NCBI GenBank assembly: GCA_900550475.1
Contig: URSA01000006.1
Coordinates: forward strand, 62,001-126,000
DNA: 64,000 nt
Direction: 5' to 3'
Source: an uncultured Lachnospiraceae bacterium
GTDB lineage: Bacteria > Bacillota > Clostridia > Lachnospirales > Lachnospiraceae
Shown: one piece after another, positions 41,465 through 50,180 of the stretch
Numbering within the stretch: position 1 is the first letter of the stretch
How the letters are laid out: each line of letters opens with the position of its first letter
Program-made: the position numbers and the translations under genes
Notes under the pieces: generated by a model
The model's database searches: none
The model's input: the letters and a program-made list of their open reading frames with translations, nothing else
Told to the model about the DNA's origin: nothing

Positions 41465-43030
41465 GTGGAACTGATCAAGAAAAACATACATATGGATCGT
41501 ATCAAGTGCCGCAGCACCACGCAGGTGACGCTGGAGGAGGATTTAAACATCCCGGAAAACAAGCCGGATGTGGCTAATCTGCTCTATGAGAAGGCGACTA
41601 TACAGATAGAGGAAGTCAAACCCACGGAAGATCATGTGAGCATAAGGGGGAGACTTCTTTTTTCTGCGCTTTATCAGACGCGGGAGGAGGGGCAGAAGCT
41701 GGTCTCCGTGGACGGGAAGCTTCCCTTTGAGGAGCAGCTCTACATGGAGGGAGTCAGGGGAACGGACGCCGTCAGCGTACACGCCGTGACGGAGGATGTG
41801 ACGGTGGGCACCATCAACTCCAGAAAGCTCTCCGTGCAGGCACTCTTTACACTGCGCGCATGGGTGGAGGAGCTGTATGACGAGGAGGCTCCGGTGGATC
41901 TCTACACGGAGGAGAGCGGAACTGTTCTGGAATACCGGAAGGCAAAGATGGATCTGGCACAGATCGCAATCCGGAAAAATGACATTTTCCGGATCCGGGA
42001 AGAGGTGACCATGCCCCAGAATTATCCCAATATTTTTCAGATCATCTGGAGTGACATTTCCATGGAAGGTGTTGAGTTCAAGCCTTTGTCGGAGAATATT
42101 TCCGTGCAGGGGGACGCCCACATCTTTGTGCTGTATGAAGGAGAGGGAGAGGATATGCCCATCCGCTCCTTTGAGACGGTGGTGCCGTTTAGCGGAACCG
42201 TGGAGTGCCACGGATGCAGGGAGGGCATGATCGGCGATATTTCCTATGAGATCGGTCATTCGGAGCTGGAGGTGCGCCCGGATTTTGACGGTGAGGAGAG
42301 AATGCTGGGGCTGGAGCTGGTTATGGATATCGGCATGAAGCTCTACGAGGAGGAGACCGTAGAGATGATCTCCGATGTGTACGGCGTGACAAAAGAGGTG
42401 GAGAGCGTGGAGCAGGATGTGGATTTAAAGCAGCTTCTGATGAAGATCGGTGGAAAGAGCAAGATCACGCACAGACTGCAGGTGAACACGCCTCAGACCA
42501 GAGTGCTACAGCTTCTGCACAGTCAGGCGCAGGTGACCGTAGACAGACAGGAGGTCACCGACGAGGGAATCCTGCTGGAGGGAACCATGTCCATCCGCGT
42601 CCTGTATGTGACCGGGGACGATGCATCCCCCTACGACTGCGTGAAGGGCATGGTGCCGTTTTCCTACACGCTGGAGGTGCCGGATATCTGCGCGGAGGAC
42701 AGCTTCCGGGTGAGAGCCGGTGTGGAGCAGCTTCAGGTCGTGATGATCGACAGCGAGGAGATGGATGTGAAGGCGGTGCTTGATTTTCAGGCGGCGGTGT
42801 TCAGAAATGTCAGACGCAGCATGATCCGCGACCTCAAGGTGTCGGAGCTTGACATGGAAAAGGTGGGCGAACTGCCGGGCATGGTGGTCTATGTGGTGCA
42901 GCCGGGAGATAATCTGTGGAATATCGGAAAGCGCTACTATGTGCCGGTGGAGAGAATCCGGGAGGTTAATGAGCTCAGCACGGACGAGGTGCGCACGGGA
43001 GAAAAGCTTCTGATCGTGAAGGGTGTTTAG
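41465..43030 (+). CDS. sipL: SipL-like spore coat morphogenesis protein (DUF3794 + LysM)
   Basis: This 521-residue protein has repeated DUF3794 (SPOCS-type) beta domains over most of its length and a C-terminal LysM module (YVVQPGDNLWNIGKRYYVPV, near residue 477). This matches SipL of Clostridioides difficile, which anchors SpoIVA to the forespore and is sigma-E-dependent. The GTG start at 41465 is supported by GGAGGAG six bases upstream. It converges with the following gene, sharing four bases at the stop codons. The symbol is by architecture. Confidence 0.85.
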   Translation: MELIKKNIHMDRIKCRSTTQVTLEEDLNIPENKPDVANLLYEKATIQIEEVKPTEDHVSIRGRLLFSALYQTREEGQKLVSVDGKLPFEEQLYMEGVRGTDAVSVHAVTEDVTVGTINSRKLSVQALFTLRAWVEELYDEEAPVDLYTEESGTVLEYRKAKMDLAQIAIRKNDIFRIREEVTMPQNYPNIFQIIWSDISMEGVEFKPLSENISVQGDAHIFVLYEGEGEDMPIRSFETVVPFSGTVECHGCREGMIGDISYEIGHSELEVRPDFDGEERMLGLELVMDIGMKLYEEETVEMISDVYGVTKEVESVEQDVDLKQLLMKIGGKSKITHRLQVNTPQTRVLQLLHSQAQVTVDRQEVTDEGILLEGTMSIRVLYVTGDDASPYDCVKGMVPFSYTLEVPDICAEDSFRVRAGVEQLQVVMIDSEEMDVKAVLDFQAAVFRNVRRSMIRDLKVSELDMEKVGELPGMVVYVVQPGDNLWNIGKRYYVPVERIREVNELSTDEVRTGEKLLIVKGV

Positions 43031-43728
43031 TTCATAATCCGCTCAAACCAGTCGTGGAATTTGGGGAACGCAGGGTCAAAGGAGACGAAGCGGTCCAGCA
43101 GTTTTCCGAACATGGCGATCAACGGCGTGTTCAGCACCGTGACAAGCAGCGTGCCGACGCCGATCTGGTCAAAGGAAAAACGGTGGAAGAACAAAAGCAT
43201 CAAAAGGATGGCGACCGCTAAGGAGCTGATGTCGTAAATCCATTTTACCTTATGCATATCCGCACCGGTCTTTTCTGTCAGCTCCTTTACGATCAGCTCA
43301 TAGGCCTGCTGGGGAAGGTAGCTGCGCAAAAAGAGCGCGATGGCAAACGCGCAGATCAACATGCCCGCCGCGCAGGAGAGGCAGCGCTGCCACATGAGGG
43401 GATAGACTGTGGTTCCGAACAACAGTCTCCAGAAATCAAGGCAGAGACCGTAGCAGACGGCGGTGCCGAACGCCAGAGGGTATTTCCATTTAAAGCGCCG
43501 CATGATGATGCAGCAGACAATGACGAGGAGTCCCTGCAGGCAGTATTCCGACATGCCGAAGGTAAACCAGGGAAGAAAGCGGCTGATCTCCAGATACAGA
43601 ATATAGGCGGGCGCCACCACCATGGATACGCCGAAGCCGCTGTTTGCGGAAAAGCATACGCTCAGAGAGCAGAGAACTACGGCGAGAAACCAGGAAAGCT
43701 CGCCTGTGTGCGGTGTTTTCTTTTTCAT
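43027..43728 (-). CDS. DUF6198/YczE-like membrane protein
   Basis: This 233-residue polytopic protein has about five membrane helices: an N-terminal SWFLAVVLCSLSVCFSANSG and later FAIALFLRSYLPQQAYELI, with a basic/acidic cytoplasmic stretch (ELTEKTGADMHKVKW). It resembles the YczE/YitT-like membrane proteins often annotated DUF6198. No enzymatic motif is visible. GGAGG precedes the ATG. Divergent from the ThuA gene. Confidence 0.7.
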   Translation of the reverse strand: MKKKTPHTGELSWFLAVVLCSLSVCFSANSGFGVSMVVAPAYILYLEISRFLPWFTFGMSEYCLQGLLVIVCCIIMRRFKWKYPLAFGTAVCYGLCLDFWRLLFGTTVYPLMWQRCLSCAAGMLICAFAIALFLRSYLPQQAYELIVKELTEKTGADMHKVKWIYDISSLAVAILLMLLFFHRFSFDQIGVGTLLVTVLNTPLIAMFGKLLDRFVSFDPAFPKFHDWFERIMN

Positions 43729-43793
43729 AAGTACCTCCGTGTTTCATCGTACATCGAAGTCTATTATAAGGACTGGACACAAGAAAAGCAAGG

Positions 43794-43835
43794 TTGCGGA
43801 ATTGCACAAAATCAAGTACAATCTTTGTATACAAA
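43794..43835 (+). promoter_or_regulatory. ThuA-gene promoter with GntR-type operator
   Basis: TTGCGG (43794-43799), 17 bases and TACAAT (43817-43822), followed at once by the perfect palindrome TTTGTATACAAA (43824-43835). The 21 bases 43814-43834 recur exactly at 44694-44714. The palindrome has the form of FCD-type GntR sites. Confidence 0.75.
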
Positions 43836-43850
43836 GCCGGAGGAAAACAT

Positions 43851-44558
43851 ATGATAAGAGTGACGGTATGGAATGAATATAAACATGAGAGAGAATATGA
43901 GGCGATCGGCAGGGTATACCCGCAGGGAATCCACGGCTGTATTGCAGCATTTCTGGGGGTGGAAGCGGATTTCACCGTGCGGACGGCAACCTTTGACATG
44001 CCGGAGCACGGGTTGACGGAGGAAGTCCTGAAGGAGACGGATGTGCTGGTGTTCTGGAGCCATGCCCTGCAGGATGCGTTTTCGGATGAAGTTGCGGAGC
44101 GCGTGCGGGAGGCGGTGCTGTCCGGCATGGGTCTGGTGGCGCTGCACTCCGCCCACTTCTCAAAGATTATGAAGAAGCTGCTTGGAACTTCCATGACTTT
44201 GAAGTGGAAGCACGGGGAGCGGGAGAAGCTCTGGTGCATCGCGCCCACCCACCCGATCGCGGCGGGCATCCCGGAGATGGTGGAGATTCCGAAGGAGGAA
44301 ATGTACGGGGAATACTTTGACATTCCAAAGCCGGATGATGTGGTCTTTGCAGGCTGGTTTTCCGGAGGGCAGGTGTTCCGAAGCGGCGTGACTTTCACCC
44401 GGGGCAGGGGAAAGATCTTCTATTTCCAGCCCGGACATGAGGAGTATCCGGTCTATCATATGCCGCAGATACAGAAGATCATAAAAAATGCGGTGCGTTT
44501 CTGCGCGCCTTCCCTGCCGGAACGAAAAGAGCTTGCCTGCAAGGAGATACGGGAATGA
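43851..44558 (+). CDS. ThuA-like (trehalose utilisation) protein
   Basis: This 235-residue ThuA-family protein of the class I glutamine-amidotransferase-like fold opens with VTVWNEYKHER and has VLVFWSHALQDAF, GLVALHSAHFSKIMKKLLG and GRGKIFYFQPGHEEYPVYH. Family members take part in keto-disaccharide or modified-sugar catabolism beside sugar isomerases and Gfo/Idh oxidoreductases. GGAGG lies before the ATG. Its stop overlaps (ATGA) a truncated sugar isomerase start, which suggests a once larger sugar operon. The shared operator suggests GntR control. Confidence 0.87.
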   Translation: MIRVTVWNEYKHEREYEAIGRVYPQGIHGCIAAFLGVEADFTVRTATFDMPEHGLTEEVLKETDVLVFWSHALQDAFSDEVAERVREAVLSGMGLVALHSAHFSKIMKKLLGTSMTLKWKHGEREKLWCIAPTHPIAAGIPEMVEIPKEEMYGEYFDIPKPDDVVFAGWFSGGQVFRSGVTFTRGRGKIFYFQPGHEEYPVYHMPQIQKIIKNAVRFCAPSLPERKELACKEIRE

Positions 44559-44689
44559 AGCTGTCCGTATTTTACGATCATATTTTGCAGGCGGCGGAGC
44601 AGACGGGCAGGGCGATTCCTGACCTGTTGAATGAGGTAAGCCGGGCGGCATTTCTCCGCTCCATTGACAAAACAGAAAAGATTGTATAA
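44555..44689 (+). pseudogene. N-terminal fragment of a sugar phosphate isomerase/epimerase
   Basis: A 44-residue frame overlaps the ThuA stop by four bases and begins MKLSVFYDHILQAAEQTG, as TIM-barrel sugar isomerases of ThuA clusters often do. After about 31 residues it departs into FLRSIDKTEKIV and stops inside the ispE promoter region. The rest of the barrel (over 200 residues) is missing, so a deletion has probably joined the gene start to the ispE promoter. Confidence 0.6.
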
Positions 44690-44714
44690 AATTAAGTACA
44701 ATCTTTGTATACAA
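44664..44714 (+). promoter_or_regulatory. ispE-gntR promoter with GntR-type operator
   Basis: TTGACA (44664-44669), 17 bases and TAAAAT (44687-44692), with TTGTATACAA (44705-44714) at the expected transcript start. The 21-base block 44694-44714 equals the ThuA-gene site. Confidence 0.78.
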
Positions 44715-44739
44715 TAAACAGAAGGACGGAAGAGAGCAA

Positions 44740-45597
44740 ATGCAGTATTGGGAGACAGAGGCGTATGCCAAGATCAATCTGGGGCTTGATGTGGTGAGGC
44801 GTCTTGAGAACGGCTATCATCAGGTCAGGATGGTCATGCAGACCGTGGATATCAGCGATACGATCAGACTTGAGAAGTGTGCGGAGGGGATCCATATGAC
44901 CTCCGACTCCGAGGAGGCGCCGGGGGATATCCACAATCTGGCTTACAGGGCGGCAGCGCTCTTTTTTGAGGAGACCAAGGCAGAGGGCGGCGTGAAAATC
45001 AGACTGACCAAGCGGATCCCCGTGGCAGCGGGAATGGCGGGGGGCAGTACCGACGCAGCAGCTGTGTTAAGAGGCATGAACGAACTGTTTGGGACGGGGC
45101 TGTCCGCAGAGGCGCTCTGCGACATGGGCGTGAAGCTTGGTGCGGATGTGCCGTACTGCATTCTGGGCGGCACCGCGTTGGCGGAGGGAATCGGGGAGGT
45201 GCTGACAACGCTCCCGGATGCGCCGAAGCCGGTATTGCTGGTGGCAAAGCCCGAGATCAGCGTTTCCACCAAATATGTGTATGAGCATCTGCAGCTTGGT
45301 GAAAAGACGGAACACCCGGATATTGACGGTATGGTGCAGGCGGTCAGGGACGGAGACCTTGCGGGCATCATCGACAGGATGGGAAATGTGCTGGAGGGTG
45401 TGACCGGGGCGAAGTACCCGGTGATCGGAGAACTCAAGGCATTTATGGAAGAAAACGGCGCGGTGCGGGCAATGATGAGCGGAAGCGGCCCCACGGTGTT
45501 CGGTATTTACCCGGATCGGGAGACGGCGGCGCGGGCAGCGGCGCTTCTTGCAGAGCGGGGGACGGCGAAACAGATTTTTGTGACATCATTTCACTAG
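44740..45597 (+). CDS. ispE: 4-diphosphocytidyl-2-C-methyl-D-erythritol kinase
   Basis: This 285-residue GHMP kinase of the non-mevalonate isoprenoid pathway has the N-terminal motif AYAKINLGLDVVRR, the GHMP ATP loop PVAAGMAGGSTDAAAVLRGM (near residue 94) and the C-terminal MMSGSGPTVFGIY. Substrate: CDP-methylerythritol. The GntR gene follows by 12 bases, so both are cotranscribed from the operator-bearing promoter. Confidence 0.96.
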   Translation: MQYWETEAYAKINLGLDVVRRLENGYHQVRMVMQTVDISDTIRLEKCAEGIHMTSDSEEAPGDIHNLAYRAAALFFEETKAEGGVKIRLTKRIPVAAGMAGGSTDAAAVLRGMNELFGTGLSAEALCDMGVKLGADVPYCILGGTALAEGIGEVLTTLPDAPKPVLLVAKPEISVSTKYVYEHLQLGEKTEHPDIDGMVQAVRDGDLAGIIDRMGNVLEGVTGAKYPVIGELKAFMEENGAVRAMMSGSGPTVFGIYPDRETAARAAALLAERGTAKQIFVTSFH

Positions 45598-45609
45598 GAG
45601 GAGACATTC

Positions 45610-46299
45610 ATGCAGGACAATTTTCAGGTAAACATGGACGAATTTCTGCCGCTTCGTGATGTGGTGTTCAATACATTGAGACAGGCGATCCTGACGGGCG
45701 AGCTAAAGCCGGGCGAGCGGCTGATGGAGATTCATCTGGCAAATAAGCTTGGCGTGAGCCGGACGCCCATAAGGGAGGCCATACGGAAGCTGGAGCTTGA
45801 GGGGCTTGTGACCATGATCCCCAGACGGGGCGCGGAGGTGGCGCAGATTACGGAGAAGAGCTTGAAGGATGTGCTGGAGGTGAGGCGCGCGCTAGATGCA
45901 CTCAGCGTGGAGCTTGCCTGTGACCGGATCAGCCCGGAGGCGCTCTCCCAGCTGCAGGCTGCCTGCGATACTTTCGAGAAGGCGACCGCGACCAAGGATC
46001 CCAAGAAGATCGCACAGGCGGATGTGGCGCTCCATGACATTATCGTAAAGGCGACGGACAACGACCGTCTGATCCAGCTTGTGAACAATCTTTCCGAGCA
46101 GATGTACCGTTACCGATTTGAGTACATCAAGGACGGGAGCACCCATGAGCAGCTTGTGAAGGAGCACCGGATCCTGTTTGAGAGCATCCGCGACAAGGAT
46201 AAGGAAACGGCGGCACGGACGGCAAAGCTCCACATCGACAATCAGGAGCTTTCCATTATCAGGCAGCTCCGCATGGAACAGAAGCAGAGAAAATTTTAA
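45610..46299 (+). CDS. GntR family regulator, FCD type
   Basis: This 229-residue protein has an N-terminal winged helix (ILTGELKPGERLMEIHLANK, then LGVSRTPIREAIRKLELEGL) and a C-terminal all-helical FCD ligand domain (about 80-220) with the ALHDIIVKA and EHRILFESI segments carrying likely metal-binding residues. FCD regulators usually sense small acids or sugar acids. The nearby TTGTATACAA sites before its own operon and before the ThuA gene are its likely targets. AGGAGGAG precedes the ATG. Confidence 0.92.
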   Translation: MQDNFQVNMDEFLPLRDVVFNTLRQAILTGELKPGERLMEIHLANKLGVSRTPIREAIRKLELEGLVTMIPRRGAEVAQITEKSLKDVLEVRRALDALSVELACDRISPEALSQLQAACDTFEKATATKDPKKIAQADVALHDIIVKATDNDRLIQLVNNLSEQMYRYRFEYIKDGSTHEQLVKEHRILFESIRDKDKETAARTAKLHIDNQELSIIRQLRMEQKQRKF

Positions 46300-46350
46300 G
46301 GTATAAACAGAATAAAACCGGTGAAACTCATACCATAAAGGAGTGTGTGT

Positions 46351-46623
46351 ATGAAGAGAATGATCCGGTTTTGCAAAAAAATGACAGTGGTTCTGGCGGC
46401 GTGTGGCTTTTTCGGGATTCTTTATCCGGGGTTGTGCCTGCCGGAGGATGTGTGCAGGGTGATATGGGTGACGGAGGAGGGAGAGGAGACTTCCGAACCG
46501 ACTTCCGACCCGGAGGGGCTCAAGCGTTATTACAGCCTCTTGTCAGCCTCGCCGGAAGAGATTAAAATAAAGAGCAGATTGCTTGAGGCGATCCGCAACA
46601 TTTTGACAAAGGATCAGAATTGA
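46351..46623 (+). CDS. Small exported or membrane-anchored protein, unknown
   Basis: This 90-residue protein has a basic start and one hydrophobic segment (MTVVLAACGFFGILYPGLCL), then an acidic, Ser/Thr-rich tail with a helical end (PEEIKIKSRLLEAIRNIL). AAAGGAG precedes ATG 46351. It ends one base before the murI start and is probably cotranscribed with it. No family recognised. Confidence 0.65.
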   Translation: MKRMIRFCKKMTVVLAACGFFGILYPGLCLPEDVCRVIWVTEEGEETSEPTSDPEGLKRYYSLLSASPEEIKIKSRLLEAIRNILTKDQN

Positions 46624-46624
46624 G

Positions 46625-47467
46625 ATGGATGATATAATTAACAGCAAACACAGCAAGGATGCCCCCATCGGTGTTTTTGATTCCGGCATCGGCGGTCTGA
46701 CCGTGGTGCGGGAAATCATGCGGCAGATTCCCAACGAGAAGATCGTGTACTTCGGGGATACGGCGCGGGTTCCCTACGGCAGTAAATCAAAGGAGACCGT
46801 GACCCGTTTCTGCCGCCAGATCGTGCGGTTTTTGCAGACCCATGAGGTCAAGACCATCGTGGTGGCGTGCAACACGGCGAGCGCGTATGCGCTGGATGAG
46901 CTGGAGAAGGAAACGGCCATCCCCATGATCGGCGTTGTGAAGCCGGGAGCCAGAGTGGCGGCACAGACCACGCGCAACGGCAGGATCGGCGTCATTGCCA
47001 CGGAAGCCACCATCGGCAGCAAGATATACGGTAAATACATACAAGAACTGAATCCCGATGTAAAGATCTGGGGAAAGGCGTGCCCGCTGTTTGTGCCTCT
47101 GGTGGAGGAGGGACTGCTGCAGGATCCGGTGACGGACGAAATCGCAAGAAGATATCTGGCGGAGCTCATTGATCTGGACATCGACACCCTGATTCTGGGC
47201 TGCACCCATTATCCGCTGATCCGCTCCACGGTGGGCAGGATCATGGGGGAGAACGTGACGCTGGTAAACCCTGCTTATGAGACGGCGAGGGAGTTAAAGG
47301 AGCTTCTGACCGCAAAGGATCTTTTGCAGGAAAAGCGGCCGGGACTGGGCAGCAACCAGTACCAGTTCTATGTCAGCGATACCACGGACAAATTCATCCG
47401 CTTTGCCAACTCCATTATCAAGTACGGGATCCTTTCGGCAAAGCAGGTCAATATTGAGGAATATTAA
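46625..47467 (+). CDS. murI: Glutamate racemase
   Basis: This 280-residue cofactor-independent racemase supplies D-glutamate for peptidoglycan. Both catalytic cysteines are in place (VVACNTASAYALDEL near residue 80, LGCTHYPLI near residue 196), and the start motif GVFDSGIGGLTVVREI is complete. The DUF1934 gene follows after 20 bases. Confidence 0.96.
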   Translation: MDDIINSKHSKDAPIGVFDSGIGGLTVVREIMRQIPNEKIVYFGDTARVPYGSKSKETVTRFCRQIVRFLQTHEVKTIVVACNTASAYALDELEKETAIPMIGVVKPGARVAAQTTRNGRIGVIATEATIGSKIYGKYIQELNPDVKIWGKACPLFVPLVEEGLLQDPVTDEIARRYLAELIDLDIDTLILGCTHYPLIRSTVGRIMGENVTLVNPAYETARELKELLTAKDLLQEKRPGLGSNQYQFYVSDTTDKFIRFANSIIKYGILSAKQVNIEEY

Positions 47468-47487
47468 TTCGATACGGGAGAACGGAT

Positions 47488-47937
47488 ATGACAAAAGATG
47501 TGCTGGTGGCAATCAAGGGATTGCAGTCTGCCACCGACGAGGAAGCCGGCAATATTCAGACCATCACTGTCGGGGAATATTATAAAAGAAACGAGCACCA
47601 TTATGTGATCTATGACGAGGCGGAGGAGGAGACCGGACAGAGTACCCGAAATATTATCAAGTTCGGGGAAAATTCGCTGGAGCTGACCCGCAAGGGGCTC
47701 ATCAATGTCCATATGGTTTTCGAGGAAAATAAGAAGAATCTGACGAATTACTCTACGCCCTTCGGCGATATCCTGATCGGGATCGATGCGAGGAAGGTCA
47801 CCGTACAGGACGAGGAGGATAATATTCATGTAGAAGTGGAATATGCGTTGGAGGCAAACTATGAGTTCCTGTCCGAGTGCAGGATCAGCATGGATATCTC
47901 CAAGAGGGAGGCCGGTGTCGTAGAAGCCCTATTTTAA
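47488..47937 (+). CDS. DUF1934 (YwiB-like) protein
   Basis: This 149-residue beta-barrel-type protein (calycin-like fold) has family-like segments such as EYYKRNEHHYVIYDEAEEE, NLTNYSTPFGDILIG and VEVEYALEANYEFLSECRIS. Members lie near murI or tRNA-synthetase genes in many Firmicutes; function unknown. It overlaps the convergent next gene by nine bases. Confidence 0.88.
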   Translation: MTKDVLVAIKGLQSATDEEAGNIQTITVGEYYKRNEHHYVIYDEAEEETGQSTRNIIKFGENSLELTRKGLINVHMVFEENKKNLTNYSTPFGDILIGIDARKVTVQDEEDNIHVEVEYALEANYEFLSECRISMDISKREAGVVEALF

Positions 47938-48402
47938 GGGCTTTGCACCGGCTTTTTCCTGAGCCTTTTCCAGGGTACGCTTGAACCAGCCCTTCTTTTT
48001 CTGGGGAGCGGCGGGCAGCTTTCCGTGGAGACCCTTCACATCAAGGATGTAGATGCCGCTGATTACGGCCTTCACTTCCTTCTTTACGGGGATGGTGTCG
48101 AAGATGCGCTCATCGCTGACAAGGGAGAGGATCTGAGGCCCTACCTTCGCCTTTACGATGGGGAGCTTGGAACCGCGCATCAGCTTGGGCGTCTGGTCAA
48201 TGACCATCTGCGGAAGCCCGGATTCCTTCAGCTTCATCCGCTTTTTGTCGATGATCAGCATGGAGACGGTCTGCTTGTTCTGCTCCATCAGCTCCTGCTG
48301 TTCATTCTGTTTTTTCTGTGCTTTCTTTCCGAGAAAATATAAAACTGCCATAATTACGGCGATTACGCCGATCACAATAAGTGCTATGATCCAACCTTTC
48401 AC
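47929..48402 (-). CDS. Conserved single-span membrane protein, unknown
   Basis: This 157-residue protein has an N-terminal helix (WIIALIVIGVIAVIMAVLYF) with a basic charged linker, a small soluble domain (about 45-130, including QTVSMLIIDKKRMKLKESG and PIVKAKVGPQILSLVSDERI) and a Lys-rich tail. The domain reads like a conserved beta-rich module, but I do not recognise a named family. AGGAGG precedes the ATG. Confidence 0.7.
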   Translation of the reverse strand: MKGWIIALIVIGVIAVIMAVLYFLGKKAQKKQNEQQELMEQNKQTVSMLIIDKKRMKLKESGLPQMVIDQTPKLMRGSKLPIVKAKVGPQILSLVSDERIFDTIPVKKEVKAVISGIYILDVKGLHGKLPAAPQKKKGWFKRTLEKAQEKAGAKPLK

Positions 48403-48557
48403 GGGAAACCTCCTAAAATTTACTATGCAACAAACATTGTAGCATTGTTTGAAACAATAGGCAATACTGGACTTTCCGCATTTTAGAGTATTTTTTATGC
48501 GTTTTCTGTGGTATACTCTTAGGGAATAAGGGAATCAGGCAACGGGGGAGAGTATCT

Positions 48558-50030
48558 ATGCATCAGCTCTGGGACGGCACTGTCATGGTGCTTCAGTTCG
48601 TATTCGGGCATCTTGTGTTTTTCAATCTCATATTTGCAATCATCATCGTTTTTTTCCAGAGGCGGGATCCCCGGACGGTCTGGACATGGCTGATGCTTTT
48701 GTTTTTCATTCCGGTGCTGGGCTTTGTGTTCTATCTGTTCCTCGGGACGGATATGCACAAGCGGAAGATGTTCCGGGTCAAGGAGATCGAGGACAGGCTA
48801 AACGAGGCGATCCGGCAGCAGGAGCATCAGCTAAAGAGCAAGGAGCTGCAGAAGCACGCGCCGGACATTGAGGATTATTCCGATCTTGTCATGTTCAATC
48901 TGGACACGGTGGGCGCGGTGCTGTCCGATACCAACGACATTGACATCTTTGTGGACGGAAACGCCAAGTTCGATGCGCTGATCGAGGATATCCGTCAGGC
49001 GAAGGAATTTATTCATATTCAATACTACATTATCAAAAACGATGTGCTGTTCAACCGTATCAAAGATGTGTTGACAGAGAAGGCGGCGCAGGGCGTGGAG
49101 GTGCGCATCCTGTTTGACGCCATGGGCTGCCGCTCCGTGCGCAAGAGCTACTGGGAGAAGCTGAATGCTCAGGGAATCAAGACCGCCGAGTTCTTCCCGG
49201 CACTGCTGCGCAGGCTCCATCTGCGTATCAATTACCGCAACCACAGGAAGATCGTGGTGATCGACAACCGGGTTGCTTATGTGGGCGGATTCAATATCGG
49301 AAAGGAATACATCAGTCTGGATCCGAAGTTCGGGTACTGGCGGGATACGCACCTGCGCATCCGCGGCGAGGCGATCATGGGTCTGGAGCTGCGTTTCCTG
49401 CTGGATTGGAACTATGCGGCGAAGGAGGATCTGTTTGCGGATCCGAAGTATATGCAGGGCATCTGTGCCGGACACAGGGACCGCTGCGATGTGCAGATCA
49501 TTTACAGCGGGCCGGATACGCTGCTCCAGCCGATCAGGGATAATTATGTGCGGCTGATCAGCAGGGCGAAGGAGAAAATCTATATCCAGACGCCCTATTT
49601 CATCCCGGATGATGCGGTCTACACGGCGCTGATGATGGCAATCCACTCCGGAGTGGAGGTTAATCTGATGATCCCCTGCAAGCCGGATCACCCGTTTGTC
49701 TATTGGGCGACCTACTCTTACATGGGAGAGCTGGTGATGGCGGGCGCAAACTGCTACATCTACAACAAGGGCTTTCTCCACGCAAAGGGCGTGATCGTGG
49801 ACGACGAGGTATTCTGCTACGGCACCGCAAATATGGACATCCGCAGCTTTGCCCTGAACTTTGAGGTCAACGCCGTGGTGTACGACGAGGCGAAGGCGAA
49901 GGAAATGACGGATTATTTCAGAGAGGATCTGCGGTACTGTACGCAGGTGACGAAGAGCATGTACGCATCCCGCCCCCTGCCCGTCCGGATCAAGGAGCAG
50001 GTCAGCCGGCTTTTGTCGCCGCTCTTGTAA
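48558..50030 (+). CDS. cls: Cardiolipin synthase
   Basis: This 490-residue phospholipase-D-type enzyme has two N-terminal membrane helices (about 8-30 and 40-60). Both HKD motifs are present: NHRKIVVIDNRVAYVGGFN (near residue 225, in the HRK variant) and FLHAKGVIVDDEVFCYGTAN (near residue 412). It condenses phosphatidylglycerol to cardiolipin. Length is usual. Confidence 0.95.
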   Translation: MHQLWDGTVMVLQFVFGHLVFFNLIFAIIIVFFQRRDPRTVWTWLMLLFFIPVLGFVFYLFLGTDMHKRKMFRVKEIEDRLNEAIRQQEHQLKSKELQKHAPDIEDYSDLVMFNLDTVGAVLSDTNDIDIFVDGNAKFDALIEDIRQAKEFIHIQYYIIKNDVLFNRIKDVLTEKAAQGVEVRILFDAMGCRSVRKSYWEKLNAQGIKTAEFFPALLRRLHLRINYRNHRKIVVIDNRVAYVGGFNIGKEYISLDPKFGYWRDTHLRIRGEAIMGLELRFLLDWNYAAKEDLFADPKYMQGICAGHRDRCDVQIIYSGPDTLLQPIRDNYVRLISRAKEKIYIQTPYFIPDDAVYTALMMAIHSGVEVNLMIPCKPDHPFVYWATYSYMGELVMAGANCYIYNKGFLHAKGVIVDDEVFCYGTANMDIRSFALNFEVNAVVYDEAKAKEMTDYFREDLRYCTQVTKSMYASRPLPVRIKEQVSRLLSPLL

Positions 50031-50053
50031 GGAGCCGCTTTTTGTGATATAAA
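50025..50053 (+). promoter_or_regulatory. Sigma-A promoter for the trigger-factor-like lipoprotein
   Basis: TTGTAA (50025-50030), 17 bases and TATAAA (50048-50053). The -35 overlaps the cls stop codon. Confidence 0.6.
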
Positions 50054-50061
50054 TGGATAGA

Positions 50062-50180
50062 ACTTTTACATTTCACCTGCCGGACTGAGGCTGACCACCT
50101 AAGGGGAAATGACAGGTGTACCTTATGAGTGGGGGACACTGAAAACAGAATGCCGCATAGCGGCGGAAATGAGGATTTGA
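50062..50180 (+). ncRNA. Possible structured leader, unidentified
   Basis: This untranslated stretch of about 120 bases contains nested complementary pieces: CACCTG/CAGGTG (50073 and 50112), CCACCTAAGG with CCTTATGAGTGG, and a terminal hairpin GCCGC-ATA-GCGGC (50152-50164) just before the ribosome site. I could not match it to a known riboswitch class. It may be a regulatory leader or an mRNA-stability element. Confidence 0.35.
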
